Made by a program: the position numbers and the translations under genes. Below, one piece after another: positions 39,114 to 48,827 of a stretch of 64,000 nt of DNA (position 1 is the first letter of the stretch; every line of letters begins with the position of its first letter). The notes under the pieces are model-generated. The model ran no database searches. It was not told the DNA's origin and was given only the letters and a program-made list of their open reading frames with translations. Location: assembly GCA_946405135.1 (NCBI GenBank), contig CAMJGD010000002.1:248001-312000 (forward strand), given 5' to 3'. The DNA comes from an uncultured Clostridiaceae bacterium. GTDB lineage: Bacteria > Bacillota > Clostridia > Clostridiales > Clostridiaceae.

Positions 39114-40295
39114 TTATAGCCTTGTCAAATACTCAAAGGCTGTTTTGCACTGAATTGCTACTCCTATAGGCAAACATCCTTCATCGATATCAAAAAGACT
39201 TCCATGAGCAGGATTATTTATGCCCTTTTCAGTATTTGCACTACCTAAAAAGTAAAATACTGCGGGTCTTTCCATAGCAAAGTAAGCAAAACTTTCTACT
39301 CCCATGCTTGGATGCTCTAAAATTTCTACATTTTCCATACCTACTATATCACTAGAAGTTTTTTTAAGCAATTCCACCATAACATCATTATTATATAAAC
39401 AAGGATAACTTTCTTCTATTTCTATTTGAGCTGTGCCTCTCATAGCTGTACATATACCATTTACTATCTGGCATAATCTCTCTTTTACATATTCTCTATG
39501 CTCTGATTTCATAGTTCTTATGATACCTTTTATTTCCACTTCTTCAGGTATTATATTTTGAGCTGTTCCTCCATTTATACTTCCTACAGTAACTACCGCA
39601 GGATAAACTGGTGCAATCTCTCTGCTTACTATACTTTGAAGAGCTACTATAATATTGCTGCTTATCAAGATGGGATCCACTGTATCTTCAGGATGAGCAC
39701 CATGACCTCCTTTTCCCTTTATTTTTATAGTAAAAGGATTGGAGGCTGCATTTACTACTCCTTGTTTTATTCCTATTTTACCCACTTCTATACTTTCTGA
39801 TACATGAAGTCCTATTATAGTATCTACTTTAGGATTTTCAAGTACTCTTTCTTTTATCATAAATCTAGCTCCGCCTATGGTTTCTTCTGCTGGTTCAAAT
39901 ATCAATTTTACATTTCCTTTTAATTCACTTCTATACTTATTTAAAATTTTTGCTGCTCCTAGTAAAATTGTAGTATGAGCATCATGACCACAAGCGTGCA
40001 TCTTTCCTTCTTCTTTAGATGCATAACTGCAAGCTTTTCTATCTTGAAGAGGCAGAGCATCCATATCAGCCCTTAAGGCTACTGTATTACCCTCTTTACC
40101 TCCTTCTATTAGAGCACATATACCAGTTTTAGATACCTCTCTCCACTCAATGCCTTCTTTTGTAAGAAATTCTTTTATTTTAGTAGAAGTTCTATATTCT
40201 TCAAAGCCTAATTCAGGATGCTGATGAAAATCTCTCCTCCAGGATATAAGCTGTTCATTAATAGACAGAGCTTCTTTATAAAAATCTATATTCAT
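39114..40295 (-). CDS. M20-family amidohydrolase (aminoacylase/hippurate hydrolase type)
   Basis: 393 residues. Metal ligands are in MHACGHDAHT and EPAEETIGGARFM. Also seen are GGHGAHPEDTVDP (dimerisation domain) and the C-terminal ESFAYFA and NNPAHGSLFDID. It hydrolyses N-acyl or N-benzoyl amino acids or related amides; the specific substrate cannot be told. GAGGAG before ATG. Confidence 0.93.
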   Translation of the reverse strand: MNIDFYKEALSINEQLISWRRDFHQHPELGFEEYRTSTKIKEFLTKEGIEWREVSKTGICALIEGGKEGNTVALRADMDALPLQDRKACSYASKEEGKMHACGHDAHTTILLGAAKILNKYRSELKGNVKLIFEPAEETIGGARFMIKERVLENPKVDTIIGLHVSESIEVGKIGIKQGVVNAASNPFTIKIKGKGGHGAHPEDTVDPILISSNIIVALQSIVSREIAPVYPAVVTVGSINGGTAQNIIPEEVEIKGIIRTMKSEHREYVKERLCQIVNGICTAMRGTAQIEIEESYPCLYNNDVMVELLKKTSSDIVGMENVEILEHPSMGVESFAYFAMERPAVFYFLGSANTEKGINNPAHGSLFDIDEGCLPIGVAIQCKTAFEYLTRL

Positions 40296-40316
40296 TTATT
40301 ACTCTCCTCTTATATA

Positions 40317-42410
40317 TTATTCCCAATATATTTTAATGTCATCTCCCGAATTTAATTCATCATAATACCCTGCAGGTTTACCGTTAAGTTCTAACTTAAT
40401 GTTTCCCTTAGGTACCGTTAAATCAAAATCTATATAATCGAATATGTCTATAAAAATGTATTTTTCTTTATCTTTAAGTTTAACTTTTTTATCATTTACA
40501 ACTAAGGTTATGGATAAATCATCTTTGCTATTATCTTCAGTAACTAAAGGATGGATGCTGGAATCCTCAGTTGTATCATTAGTTATTGTGTCAATAAAAT
40601 TATTTTCTGGTTGTTCTATTATATCTTTTTTAGAAAGTTTTTTCTCCTCTTCTCCTTGATCTTCTAAAACCACAGCTTTATATATTCTATCTCCCTCTTT
40701 TATTTCATAATCCCTATCAACAACTTTATCTTTTAATAATAATTTTATATTTTGTTCCGATTCATCCATAAAGTATTTAATAAAATCCCCTACAGTAGAA
40801 GGATATATGACTTCAATCTTATCTTCTTCATTTATAATGCTATCCATGCTTCGTTTTTCTCCATTAATAAAACATAGAGGTTCAAGACTATAGACTATGT
40901 CATTATAAAAGAAGGATATGGAATTTAAGTTAGTGATATAATCCAGTACTTTAGGTTCTGCATCTTTTCCGTGTTGGGCAAATCCAATTTGTATATTATC
41001 TCCTTCTTTTACTTCTGAATCTAAAGCTGCTGATTTTCCATTGATGCTAATAGTGGCATTATGACCTAAAGTGCCGAAAGCTAATCTTTTAGAACCATTT
41101 AAAGTAAATCTAATATTTCTCCCATTTTTGCCCATAAGCAATTTAGGGTTTATACCTCCTTGAAGCACAACATCCATTACACTGTGGGCATGAGAATTAA
41201 ACAAACTTATTACCTTTTCATTTAAAAATACATCTATAAAATCATGTCCTAAATTCTTAATTGAGATTAGTGCTATACCAAGCACTGTTACTCCTACGCT
41301 GCCTAAATTATTATCAATGCATATACACTCTGTTACAGCATCTCTTCCTTTTATGCCTATTCTCTGTACTGGAAGGTTAAGCTTTTCTGCCAATACATCT
41401 CTAAATTTGGGAGTATGAGCACCTCCTCCCACAAGAAATACTGCATTAGGAGCTTTTCCTCCATTTAAATCTATTATTTTAATGGCAATTTCATCGGTTA
41501 TTTTTTCTACTATAGGCACTATAACTTTTATAACTTCTTCTGAAGCTATCGTATTTTCTATTCCTAATACATCTACATAGGTTATGTTTTCATTTTCCAT
41601 GCATTGCTTTTTAATTTCTTCCGCAGTATTAAAGTCTACTAGATAAGTTTGTGCTATAGTTTCTGTTACTTCGTCTCCCGCCATAGGTACCATTCCAAAA
41701 GCTGTTATAGTATCTTTACTGCTAATAGCTATATCAGAAGTACCTGCTCCTATATCTACTAGTGCTAGATTTAGTAATCTTAAGCTTTTAGGTATAGCTG
41801 CTTCTATAGCCGCTATAGGCTCTAAAGTCAAATTCATAACCTCTAAATTTACTTTTTTCATAACAGAGTATAAACTATCTACCACAGAACGAGGTAAAAA
41901 TGTAGCTATTACTTCCGCTGATATTTCTTCTCCCTTATGAGCTAAGAGATTAGATATGATATAACCATTTAGATAGTAATTTTTTACAGTATAACCCACA
42001 CAATATAATTTTCCTTCTGTGTGCTTATTTATATCTTCTTCTGCACTTTTTACTGCTGTTAATTCTAAACTTCTAATAGCTTCTTTATCTATTTCTTTTT
42101 CACTATCTATATGCACAGTAGCTTTAGCTATAGATGTTCTTAAAAACCTGCCTGCTGCTGCAATAGACACTTTTGAAAGCTTAAAACCAATTTCAGACTC
42201 TAACTGATTTTTTATGGTCTGCACTGCAGTAGCTACTAGTGTTATATCATGGATTTGACCATCTATCATGGCTCTTTCTTCATGTTCTATATATTTTTCT
42301 GCTATAACTCTAAATTTTTTTTCTTTAACAACCCCTACAGTTCCAATAATGGATCTTGTACCTATGTCTAAGGCAAATATCATATCATTAGTATTTATAG
42401 GATTTTCCAT
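40317..42410 (-). CDS. FtsA-like actin-fold ATPase with long C-terminal extension
   Basis: 697 residues, much longer than FtsA (about 420). Residues about 10-400 are FtsA/PilM-like: FALDIGTRSIIGTVG (phosphate 1), LALVDIGAGTSDIAI (phosphate 2) and VFLVGGGAHTPKFRDVLAEK (adenosine motif). The last 290 residues contain several beta-rich segments ending in EGDNIQIGF, EGDRIYKAV, NSGDDIKIYWE and a highly acidic linker. They look like repeated beta-grasp (ubiquitin-like) units. The usual membrane-targeting helix is not obvious. A division or envelope-scaffold role is inferred from the fold only. Confidence 0.8.
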   Translation of the reverse strand: MENPINTNDMIFALDIGTRSIIGTVGVVKEKKFRVIAEKYIEHEERAMIDGQIHDITLVATAVQTIKNQLESEIGFKLSKVSIAAAGRFLRTSIAKATVHIDSEKEIDKEAIRSLELTAVKSAEEDINKHTEGKLYCVGYTVKNYYLNGYIISNLLAHKGEEISAEVIATFLPRSVVDSLYSVMKKVNLEVMNLTLEPIAAIEAAIPKSLRLLNLALVDIGAGTSDIAISSKDTITAFGMVPMAGDEVTETIAQTYLVDFNTAEEIKKQCMENENITYVDVLGIENTIASEEVIKVIVPIVEKITDEIAIKIIDLNGGKAPNAVFLVGGGAHTPKFRDVLAEKLNLPVQRIGIKGRDAVTECICIDNNLGSVGVTVLGIALISIKNLGHDFIDVFLNEKVISLFNSHAHSVMDVVLQGGINPKLLMGKNGRNIRFTLNGSKRLAFGTLGHNATISINGKSAALDSEVKEGDNIQIGFAQHGKDAEPKVLDYITNLNSISFFYNDIVYSLEPLCFINGEKRSMDSIINEEDKIEVIYPSTVGDFIKYFMDESEQNIKLLLKDKVVDRDYEIKEGDRIYKAVVLEDQGEEEKKLSKKDIIEQPENNFIDTITNDTTEDSSIHPLVTEDNSKDDLSITLVVNDKKVKLKDKEKYIFIDIFDYIDFDLTVPKGNIKLELNGKPAGYYDELNSGDDIKIYWE

Positions 42411-42442
42411 ATTAATTACCTCTTTTTTTCATTAAGTAGTTT

Positions 42443-42475
42443 AAAAGCTCACATTCCAACAACGAATATGAGCTT
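42443..42475 (-). terminator. terminator of the helicase gene
   Basis: AAGCTCACATTC pairs with GAATATGAGCTT with one mismatch, and a short T-run follows on the - strand. Confidence 0.6.
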
Positions 42476-42571
42476 AATACTAATAAAATTATATAATATA
42501 AATTTTTAATATTCAACCTAGGCTGCTCTACTAAAAATAGTGTTTCTTGTATTTTACGAAATGCCTTTGTA

Positions 42572-44575
42572 CTAACCTATCTTTTTTATAAGCTTATTTC
42601 TATATAATATATCAAAATTAAACTTTCTAATTATTCCATTAGGAAATTCTATATCTATTTCGTTAGATGAAAGGTTTATATATTTTATTTTGCCTTCCTT
42701 AAAATTATCATGATAAACCATATCCCCTTCTTTATATGGAATCTCTGCGATTCTATCATTTTTAATATTACACTCAAAAATAAATCTAGAAGGTTCCATC
42801 TTCTTACCCCTTATATATCTAGTAGAATATATGTGAAGGTTATCTATAGTTCTTGTTATTCCTACATAAAACAGTCTTCTCTCTTCTTCTATATTTTCCA
42901 TGGAATTTGCATGAGGCATCACCTCTTCATCACAGTTTATTATGAATACATTTTTAAATTCCATACCTTTTACTCCATGTATAGTACTAAGTATAACTGA
43001 GTCTTCATACTTTCTCTTTTTACTATTTTTTATCTCTTCTGATACCATATCTATATGGGATAAAAACATTATTATACTGCTATACCCTTCTGCTGAATTT
43101 TTAAATTCTTCAAGTATTTCTTCTAATTCTTCTATCTTCATCTTGAACTTTTTAGAGTATTCCTGTAAATATTCAAGGTAACCTAAATCCATAATTATAA
43201 AATCTATGGCTGTTTTTAAGTTTATTTTATTTAGATACAAAATATCCTTTTTAAGATGCTCTAAAAATCGCATCTGGAAAGGCTGTATACCTTCAATATT
43301 TTTTAATATCTCAAAACAATTTTCACTGCTATTTGAATGTTTTACTTTTTCTATATTTATTTTGCTTACATATCTGAAAGGTCTATTTATTATTCTGCAA
43401 AAACTATGCCTGTCATATGGATCAATACTAAGTTTTAAATAAGCTATTAAATCCTTACATATAAAATGCTCAAAAAAATTATATTCCTTATCTAAAAGCA
43501 CAAAAGGTATTTTTTTTCTAATAAAATTATCTATTATGCTTCTAGCTTCAATATTGGTTCTATATAGTACTGCATTATCACTATATTTATATTCATTATT
43601 AAAGCTTATTATCTTTTGAGCTATATCTTCACTTTGTATATTCTCATCTAACACTTCTCTTACAATTATAAGCTTACTATCTTTTCTATAAGCATTTATT
43701 TCTTTTGCATTTCGCAATTTATTATTTGATATCAACGCCTTTGAAGCTTCTATAATATTTTTAGCACTTCTATAATTATAATTTAGAAATATTTTTTCTC
43801 CTTCTTTAAAAATATCATTAAATCTTACCATATATTCTGGTTTCGAACCTCTGAAAGAATATATACACTGGTCCTCATCCCCTACTGCAAATATAGAATT
43901 ATTTTCATTAAGCATACTTAATATTTCTAATTGAATTTCATCACAATCTTGAAACTCATCCACTAAAATGAATTTAAAAAGTTTACTATACCCCTTTAAT
44001 ACCTTAGGATTGTTTATAAATAAATCTCTGCACATTTTTTGAAGATCATCAAAATCTAATAATCCTTTACTTTTTTTATATGTTTCGTAAGTATTATAGC
44101 AATCTACAAATATATTTTTGTCTATGCAGGGCTTAAATTCTTCCATAGGTAGCTTTCCACTTTTAAAAAGTGATATATGGTTTAAAACTTCCTTTACCTT
44201 TTCTTCGCCTATCTCATCTAAATATTTAATTAATACTTTATATATTACATGGTAACTTTCATTACCTTCAATTATATTTATTTCTCCTAAATGCCTTCTT
44301 AGTATCTTATAAAATAGCCCATGAAAAGTACCAAAAAAGGTTCTTCCTCCTCTTGGATTTAACTCTTCATATCTTTTCTTCATATTATTGGCTGCAGCCT
44401 TAGTAAAAGTTATCACTACAATATTTTCAGGATTTACATTCTTTTGTGTAACAAGATAATAAACTCTATTAATTATTACAGTAGTCTTACCGCTGCCTGG
44501 TGCTGCCACAACTAACGTATTTCTATATTTAGTACTTACAGCTCTATTTTGATATTGATCAAGATTAAACCCCAT
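42572..44575 (-). CDS. UvrD/PcrA-like superfamily 1 DNA helicase
   Basis: 667 residues. All motifs are visible: Q-motif NLDQYQNRAV, P-loop AAPGSGKTT (about 29-37), VDEFQDCDEIQ, GDEDQCIYSFRGS, LSTIHGVKGMEFKNV and FYVGITRTIDNLHIY. A C-terminal SH3-like segment (YKEGDMVYHDNFKEGKIKYI) resembles the RNA-polymerase-contacting domain of PcrA. It is shorter than PcrA (about 740) and is probably a paralogue. GGAGG before ATG. Confidence 0.88.
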   Translation of the reverse strand: MGFNLDQYQNRAVSTKYRNTLVVAAPGSGKTTVIINRVYYLVTQKNVNPENIVVITFTKAAANNMKKRYEELNPRGGRTFFGTFHGLFYKILRRHLGEINIIEGNESYHVIYKVLIKYLDEIGEEKVKEVLNHISLFKSGKLPMEEFKPCIDKNIFVDCYNTYETYKKSKGLLDFDDLQKMCRDLFINNPKVLKGYSKLFKFILVDEFQDCDEIQLEILSMLNENNSIFAVGDEDQCIYSFRGSKPEYMVRFNDIFKEGEKIFLNYNYRSAKNIIEASKALISNNKLRNAKEINAYRKDSKLIIVREVLDENIQSEDIAQKIISFNNEYKYSDNAVLYRTNIEARSIIDNFIRKKIPFVLLDKEYNFFEHFICKDLIAYLKLSIDPYDRHSFCRIINRPFRYVSKINIEKVKHSNSSENCFEILKNIEGIQPFQMRFLEHLKKDILYLNKINLKTAIDFIIMDLGYLEYLQEYSKKFKMKIEELEEILEEFKNSAEGYSSIIMFLSHIDMVSEEIKNSKKRKYEDSVILSTIHGVKGMEFKNVFIINCDEEVMPHANSMENIEEERRLFYVGITRTIDNLHIYSTRYIRGKKMEPSRFIFECNIKNDRIAEIPYKEGDMVYHDNFKEGKIKYINLSSNEIDIEFPNGIIRKFNFDILYRNKLIKKIG

Positions 44576-44775
44576 AAAAACTTAATTCCTCCAATAGCTT
44601 TAATATATTTATTGCTCTTATAATAATTATAGACATTCTTAGCAAAAATATATTATACAATATATTTTTCAGACAATAAAATTAATGTTTATGGAGTTTG
44701 CATGTAAACTATTGTAATATTAAAGCTAAGGTATTAAAATAAATATGATTCATTAAGCTGAAAAGGAGATTAGCT

Positions 44776-46257
44776 ATGAAAACTAGTATTGAAAAATTTA
44801 ATGTTAGAAATGATAGAAATCTTACCATGCTTGTAGATTTCTATGAGCTTACCATGGGTAATGGATACTTTAATAATAATGTAGCTAATAAGATTGCCTA
44901 TTTTGATATGTTTTTCAGAAGAGTTCCAGACGGTGGTGGTTACTGCATAATGGCTGGTGTAGATCAGCTTATACAGTATTTAAGCAATTTAAGCTTTACA
45001 GAAGATGATATAAGATATCTACGATCTAAGAACACTTTTTCAGAAGAATTTTTAAACTATTTAAAAGACTTCAAATTTTCTTGTGATGTTTGGGCTGTAC
45101 CTGAAGGAAATCCTGTATTCCCAAATCAGCCCCTAGTAACCGTAAAAGGACCTATAATTCAAGCACAATTTGTAGAAACTATGATACTATTAACTATAAA
45201 TCACCAAACGCTAATAGCCACAAAGGCAAATAGAATATGCAGAGCTGCTGGTCACAGACCTGTAATGGAATTTGGTTCAAGAAGAGCTCAGGGCTATGAT
45301 GGAGCTATATATGGAGCAAGAGCTTCTGTAATAGGAGGCTGTAGTTCAACTGCCTGTACTATAGCAGAAGAAATGTTTGATGTGCCTGCTGCTGGTACTA
45401 TGGCTCATAGTTGGGTACAGTTATTTCCAAATGAATATGAAGCCTTTAAATCTTGGGCTGAAACTTATCCCGACAATTGCGTTCTTCTTGTAGATACCTA
45501 TAATGTAATAAAATCTGGTATGCCAAATGCTATAAAAGTTTTTGATGAAGTTTTAAAGCCAAAGGGCATAAGACCAAAAGGTATAAGAATAGATAGTGGA
45601 GATATTACATATCTAACAAATAAATGTAGAACTATGCTTGATGAAGCAGGATATACAGATGTTAAAATAGTAATATCTAATTCTCTAGATGAACATATAA
45701 TTTCAGATGTACTTGCACAAGGTGCAAAGGTTGATGCTTTTGGAGTAGGTGAAAGACTAATCACAGCAAAATCTGAACCTGTATTTGGCGGTGTTTATAA
45801 ATTATGTGCCATAGAGGAAGATGATGGTACCATAATACCTAAAATTAAGATAAGTGAAAATGAAGAAAAAATAACTAATCCAGGTTTTAAGAAAATATAT
45901 AGGATATTTGATAAAAATACTCATATGGCTATAGCTGATCTAATAACTCTAAATCATGAAATTATAGATGAAAGCAAACCTTTAGAGATATTTGATCCTG
46001 TGCATACTTGGAAAAGGAAAAAAATCAAAAATTATTATGTAAAAGAACTAATGGTAAAAATATTTGATAAAGGAGTACCTGTATACGAGAGTCCAAGTGT
46101 AAACCAAATTAGAGAGTTTGCAAAAAATGAAGCTGAAAAACTTTGGCCAGAAGTTTTAAGATTTGAAAATCCTCACAACTATTATGTAGATTTATCCACA
46201 GAACTTTGGAATCTTAAACAGAGTTTACTTCATAAGTATTCAGATATATTTGAATAG
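44776..46257 (+). CDS. pncB: nicotinate phosphoribosyltransferase
   Basis: 493 residues. It joins nicotinate and PRPP to nicotinate mononucleotide in NAD salvage. Features: the N-terminal MLVDFYELTMGNGYF, the MEFGSRRAQGYDGA loop, AHSWVQLFP, RIDSGDITYL and FGVGERLITAKSEPVFGGVYK. ATG follows AAAAGGAGATTAGCT. Monocistronic, ending at a strong terminator. Confidence 0.96.
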   Translation: MKTSIEKFNVRNDRNLTMLVDFYELTMGNGYFNNNVANKIAYFDMFFRRVPDGGGYCIMAGVDQLIQYLSNLSFTEDDIRYLRSKNTFSEEFLNYLKDFKFSCDVWAVPEGNPVFPNQPLVTVKGPIIQAQFVETMILLTINHQTLIATKANRICRAAGHRPVMEFGSRRAQGYDGAIYGARASVIGGCSSTACTIAEEMFDVPAAGTMAHSWVQLFPNEYEAFKSWAETYPDNCVLLVDTYNVIKSGMPNAIKVFDEVLKPKGIRPKGIRIDSGDITYLTNKCRTMLDEAGYTDVKIVISNSLDEHIISDVLAQGAKVDAFGVGERLITAKSEPVFGGVYKLCAIEEDDGTIIPKIKISENEEKITNPGFKKIYRIFDKNTHMAIADLITLNHEIIDESKPLEIFDPVHTWKRKKIKNYYVKELMVKIFDKGVPVYESPSVNQIREFAKNEAEKLWPEVLRFENPHNYYVDLSTELWNLKQSLLHKYSDIFE

Positions 46258-46275
46258 ACGAATCTGAAAAATAAT

Positions 46276-46315
46276 AAAGGAGAGTCAAAATATTTTAAAA
46301 TTAGACTCTCCTTTT
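46276..46315 (+). terminator. intrinsic terminator of pncB
   Basis: AAAGGAGAGTC pairs with GACTCTCCTTT around a 17-base loop and ends in TTTT. Confidence 0.8.
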
Positions 46316-46350
46316 AAATTGATTAAATTCTATCTAAGGACAAAATACGG

Positions 46351-46770
46351 TTAATATTTCTGTTTACAATATTCAGGAAACCATATTCCAATTTCTCTTT
46401 CTGCAGTTTCTTTGCTGTCAGAAGCATGAACCATATTCTTTGTAGTTTCACTAGCAAACTTTCCTCTAATGCTTCCTAAATCTGCCTCAAGAGGATTCTT
46501 GTTACCATTTATCTTTCTCACAAGCTGAATAGCATCTTCTCCTTCTATTATTAAAGCACACAACTTATCTTCAGTGATAAATTCAATAAGACTTTCATAA
46601 TATTCTCTTCCTTTATGTTCTACATAATGTTTTTCAGCCATAGTTCTATCAGCCTTAGTCATTTTAAGCTCCACTATGTTTAAATTTTTTCTTTCATAAA
46701 TGCTTATTATTTCCCCTATGAGTTTCCTTTTTACAGCATCAGGTTTAATAAGCACTAAAGTTCTCTCCAT
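46351..46770 (-). CDS. ndk: nucleoside-diphosphate kinase
   Basis: 139 residues. It balances NTP pools. ERTLVLIKPDAVKRKLIGEI is the N-terminal signature. The phospho-histidine is H115 in NMVHASDS, where the usual motif is NxxHGSDS, so the Gly is Ala. NPLEADLGSIRGKFA is also slightly divergent from bacterial norms but preserves the nucleotide site. GGAAGGAGATAAATT before ATG. Confidence 0.94.
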   Translation of the reverse strand: MERTLVLIKPDAVKRKLIGEIISIYERKNLNIVELKMTKADRTMAEKHYVEHKGREYYESLIEFITEDKLCALIIEGEDAIQLVRKINGNKNPLEADLGSIRGKFASETTKNMVHASDSKETAEREIGIWFPEYCKQKY

Positions 46771-46928
46771 AATTTATCTCCTTCCATAGTATAAATCCTT
46801 ATCTAATTATTATCCTTCTACTATGAAAACTATTCATATATTTTAGTAATCATACTTATTCTTCTAAATCAAGGCATAATTACTAGACTGATAAATAAGA
46901 ATTCTATAAAGAAGTTCTATATAAATTA

Positions 46929-47144
46929 TTACCATGCCATATCCCTAAAATCGTCTTCCTCATTAGAAATTTTATCTATATCATATTCTAATAAGTCTTT
47001 TATTTTAAAATTATGCTTTACATCCAGAAGTTTAAATGGACACTCATCTTGCTCATCTATACTTTCTTTCTGAATAAAAAAAGGGCACTCCTTATAACAA
47101 TTAACTTTTTGATCTGATGTAGACCAAAAAGGGCACTGACTCAT
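46929..47144 (-). CDS. small cysteine-rich protein with repeated CPF motifs
   Basis: 71 residues. CPFWSTSDQKVNCYKECPFF and ECPFKLL give three CPF motifs and five cysteines in the first half, followed by an acidic tail. It may bind a metal or an Fe-S cluster; the family is not recognised. The ribosome site GGGGAGG is strong. Confidence 0.7.
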   Translation of the reverse strand: MSQCPFWSTSDQKVNCYKECPFFIQKESIDEQDECPFKLLDVKHNFKIKDLLEYDIDKISNEEDDFRDMAW

Positions 47145-47357
47145 ATGTTCCTCCCCCGCTTTCCCTTCCTTGTAATAGTATAATAATATTATTATATTCT
47201 AACTTTTTAGAATATTAAAGATTTATCGTATAAGTTCACATAAATATAAAAATTACGCTAATTTTAAAATTAGGTAATTAAATTAATAATATTATTATAT
47301 TAACAATATAAGAAACATTTCACATTTTTTCAAGTATATTTTAAAAAAAATTTTTAA

Positions 47358-47385
47358 TTTACAAAATTAAAATTTATGTTATAAT
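47358..47385 (+). promoter_or_regulatory. promoter of the queT leader
   Basis: TTTACA (47358-47363), a 16-base spacer, then TATAAT (47380-47385). This places the transcription start near 47392, about 230 bases before the coding region. Confidence 0.6.
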
Positions 47386-47391
47386 TATTTT

Positions 47392-47557
47392 TGTGTCAAA
47401 AAGTGTTTTCTCCTTGTACCCACTCTAAAAAAATGGAGACTATATAGTAAATAAGCTCATTTGTAAAAATAGTTTTATATAGATGGTGCTTTCAAGAAAA
47501 ACTTTCTGACATTAAATCATTTATTGTTAAAAGTTATTCTTGAAAGCACTATTTTTT
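47392..47557 (+). ncRNA. riboswitch-like queT leader (preQ1-I-like pseudoknot plus terminator)
   Basis: The start of the RNA can be drawn as an H-type pseudoknot. P1 is AGTG (47402-47405) with CACT (47421-47424). P2 is TCTCC (47409-47413) with GGAGA (47435-47439). An A-rich loop CTAAAAAAAT (47425-47434) joins the two, the order seen in preQ1 class I aptamers. Further on a 13-base stem GTGCTTTCAAGAA (47486-47498) / TTCTTGAAAGCAC (47537-47549) ends in ATTTTTT, an intrinsic terminator. AGTGTTTTC (47402-47410) can instead pair with GAAAGCACT (47542-47550), which would break both the pseudoknot and the terminator. The architecture is right for a queuosine-precursor OFF switch. The aptamer class is my reading by eye. 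Confidence 0.55.
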
Positions 47558-47621
47558 ATTGTTTAATTTTTAGCAGGGTACAAAAATGTCATTGTGAAAA
47601 ATAGTATATGGAGGTATGAAA

Positions 47622-48173
47622 ATGTCAAGTAGAACTCTTTTTATTTCATTTTTTATTTTAACCGCAGTAATGTTAGTATTGGTATTTAAACATTATTTAA
47701 AGGATATGGAACTTAAAAAACTTATTAAATTGGCACTAGTAGCAGCTATATATGCAGCACTTACTTTTATTTCTGCACCTTTGTCCTATGGAATGATTCA
47801 ATTTAGAATATCTGAATTAATGGTAATATTAGCCTTTATTGACCCATTATATGTACCTGGATTACTACTAGGATGCATAATTGCAAATCTTGCTAGTCCC
47901 CTTGGTATGGTAGATGTTTTCATGGGAAGTTTTGCCACTTTAGTAAGTTTGTATCTAATAACAAAATCAAAAAATTTATTTACAGCATGTCTATGTCCGC
48001 TGGTAAATGGTCCTATAGTAGGAGCTGAGCTATATTTTTTAATAAATGCTCCCTTATTAGCTAGTATTTTTTATGTAGCCTTAGGAGAATTTGTAGTAGT
48101 AATTCTGGTAGGTTATCCATTATATAGACTGCTTTTAAACAATAAAAAAGTAGTAACCATGCTTAAATTATAA
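47622..48173 (+). CDS. queT: QueT-type ECF transporter S component (queuosine precursor)
   Basis: 183 residues from ATG 47622, seven bases after GGAGG; the ATG at 47616 is too close. An N-terminal extra hydrophobic helix precedes the QueT core: LVAAIYAALTFISAPLSYGM, then FRISELMVILAFIDPLYVPG and GCIIANLASPLG, with five or six helices. QueT proteins import preQ0/preQ1-type precursors together with a shared ECF module. The riboswitch-like leader supports this substrate. Confidence 0.88.
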   Translation: MSSRTLFISFFILTAVMLVLVFKHYLKDMELKKLIKLALVAAIYAALTFISAPLSYGMIQFRISELMVILAFIDPLYVPGLLLGCIIANLASPLGMVDVFMGSFATLVSLYLITKSKNLFTACLCPLVNGPIVGAELYFLINAPLLASIFYVALGEFVVVILVGYPLYRLLLNNKKVVTMLKL

Positions 48174-48206
48174 AAAAAAAGCTAGTCCTCAGGGATTAGC
48201 TTTTTT
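48174..48206. terminator. bidirectional terminator
   Basis: AAAAAAGCTAGTCC pairs with GGGATTAGCTTTTTT (one G-T wobble) directly after the queT stop and before the convergent gene at 48233. Confidence 0.85.
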
Positions 48207-48232
48207 ATTTAAATCTAAATATTTTAAGTTTC

Positions 48233-48559
48233 TCACTTTTTGAAAGCATTTTTTATAACTGATATGTTTATTATCTCATTTTGGAATGCCTTAAGAAGGG
48301 CCTTTTCTAAAACCTTTTCCTTATCAAAATTAGCTACATCTTTACATACCGCAAAAACTTTGTTTAATTCTCCATATGCATTTCTATAAGTTAAAGTAAC
48401 ATTAGGCTTATCATATTGTACATCAACTATTTTTAGTCCCCAAGATAGCTGCGCAAAATCTCCATCGATTTTAAGTTGAGTCATGCGCTTAAGTTTATCC
48501 TTTTCTTCATTTGGATTTTCTACTATTAAAAGCTCGTCTCCCACCTTGTACTTGCTCAA
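48233..48559 (-). CDS. conserved-looking protein of unknown function
   Basis: 108 residues from TTG 48559, seven bases after AGGAGG. It starts SKYKVGDELLIVENPNEEKD, has an alternating beta pattern in the middle (QLSWGLKIVDVQYDKPNVTL) and a helical lysine-rich end. No membrane segment. I do not recognise the family; the KVGDELLI start hints at a small SH3-like barrel. Confidence 0.65.
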   Translation of the reverse strand: MSKYKVGDELLIVENPNEEKDKLKRMTQLKIDGDFAQLSWGLKIVDVQYDKPNVTLTYRNAYGELNKVFAVCKDVANFDKEKVLEKALLKAFQNEIINISVIKNAFKK

Positions 48560-48827
48560 GCCTATTCCTCCTTTTGTTTATTTTTTTATATAATCATATA
48601 CGCAGATACATACTGTAAAAGCATTATATTATATATAATAAATGTAGTATAGTTAAACATTATAGTATAAGTCTATCACTTATAATAAACTTAGTCTAGT
48701 ACAAAAAATGTTCAATATATTATACGAATCACTGTAAAATCAAAATAATAATACTGAAAAACTTCTTTTTTAATAGACAATTCTGTATAATATAAACTAT
48801 CTTATTCATAAGGTTTGGTGATTAATC

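Larger units (their letters stand above)
47145..47621. other. 477-base gap holding the queT promoter and leader
   Basis: The first 210 bases are AT-rich with no frame; a 16-base perfect palindrome (CTAATTTTAAAATTAG, 47258-47273) is the only structure. From 47358 on lie a promoter and a structured leader, listed separately. Confidence 0.6.
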
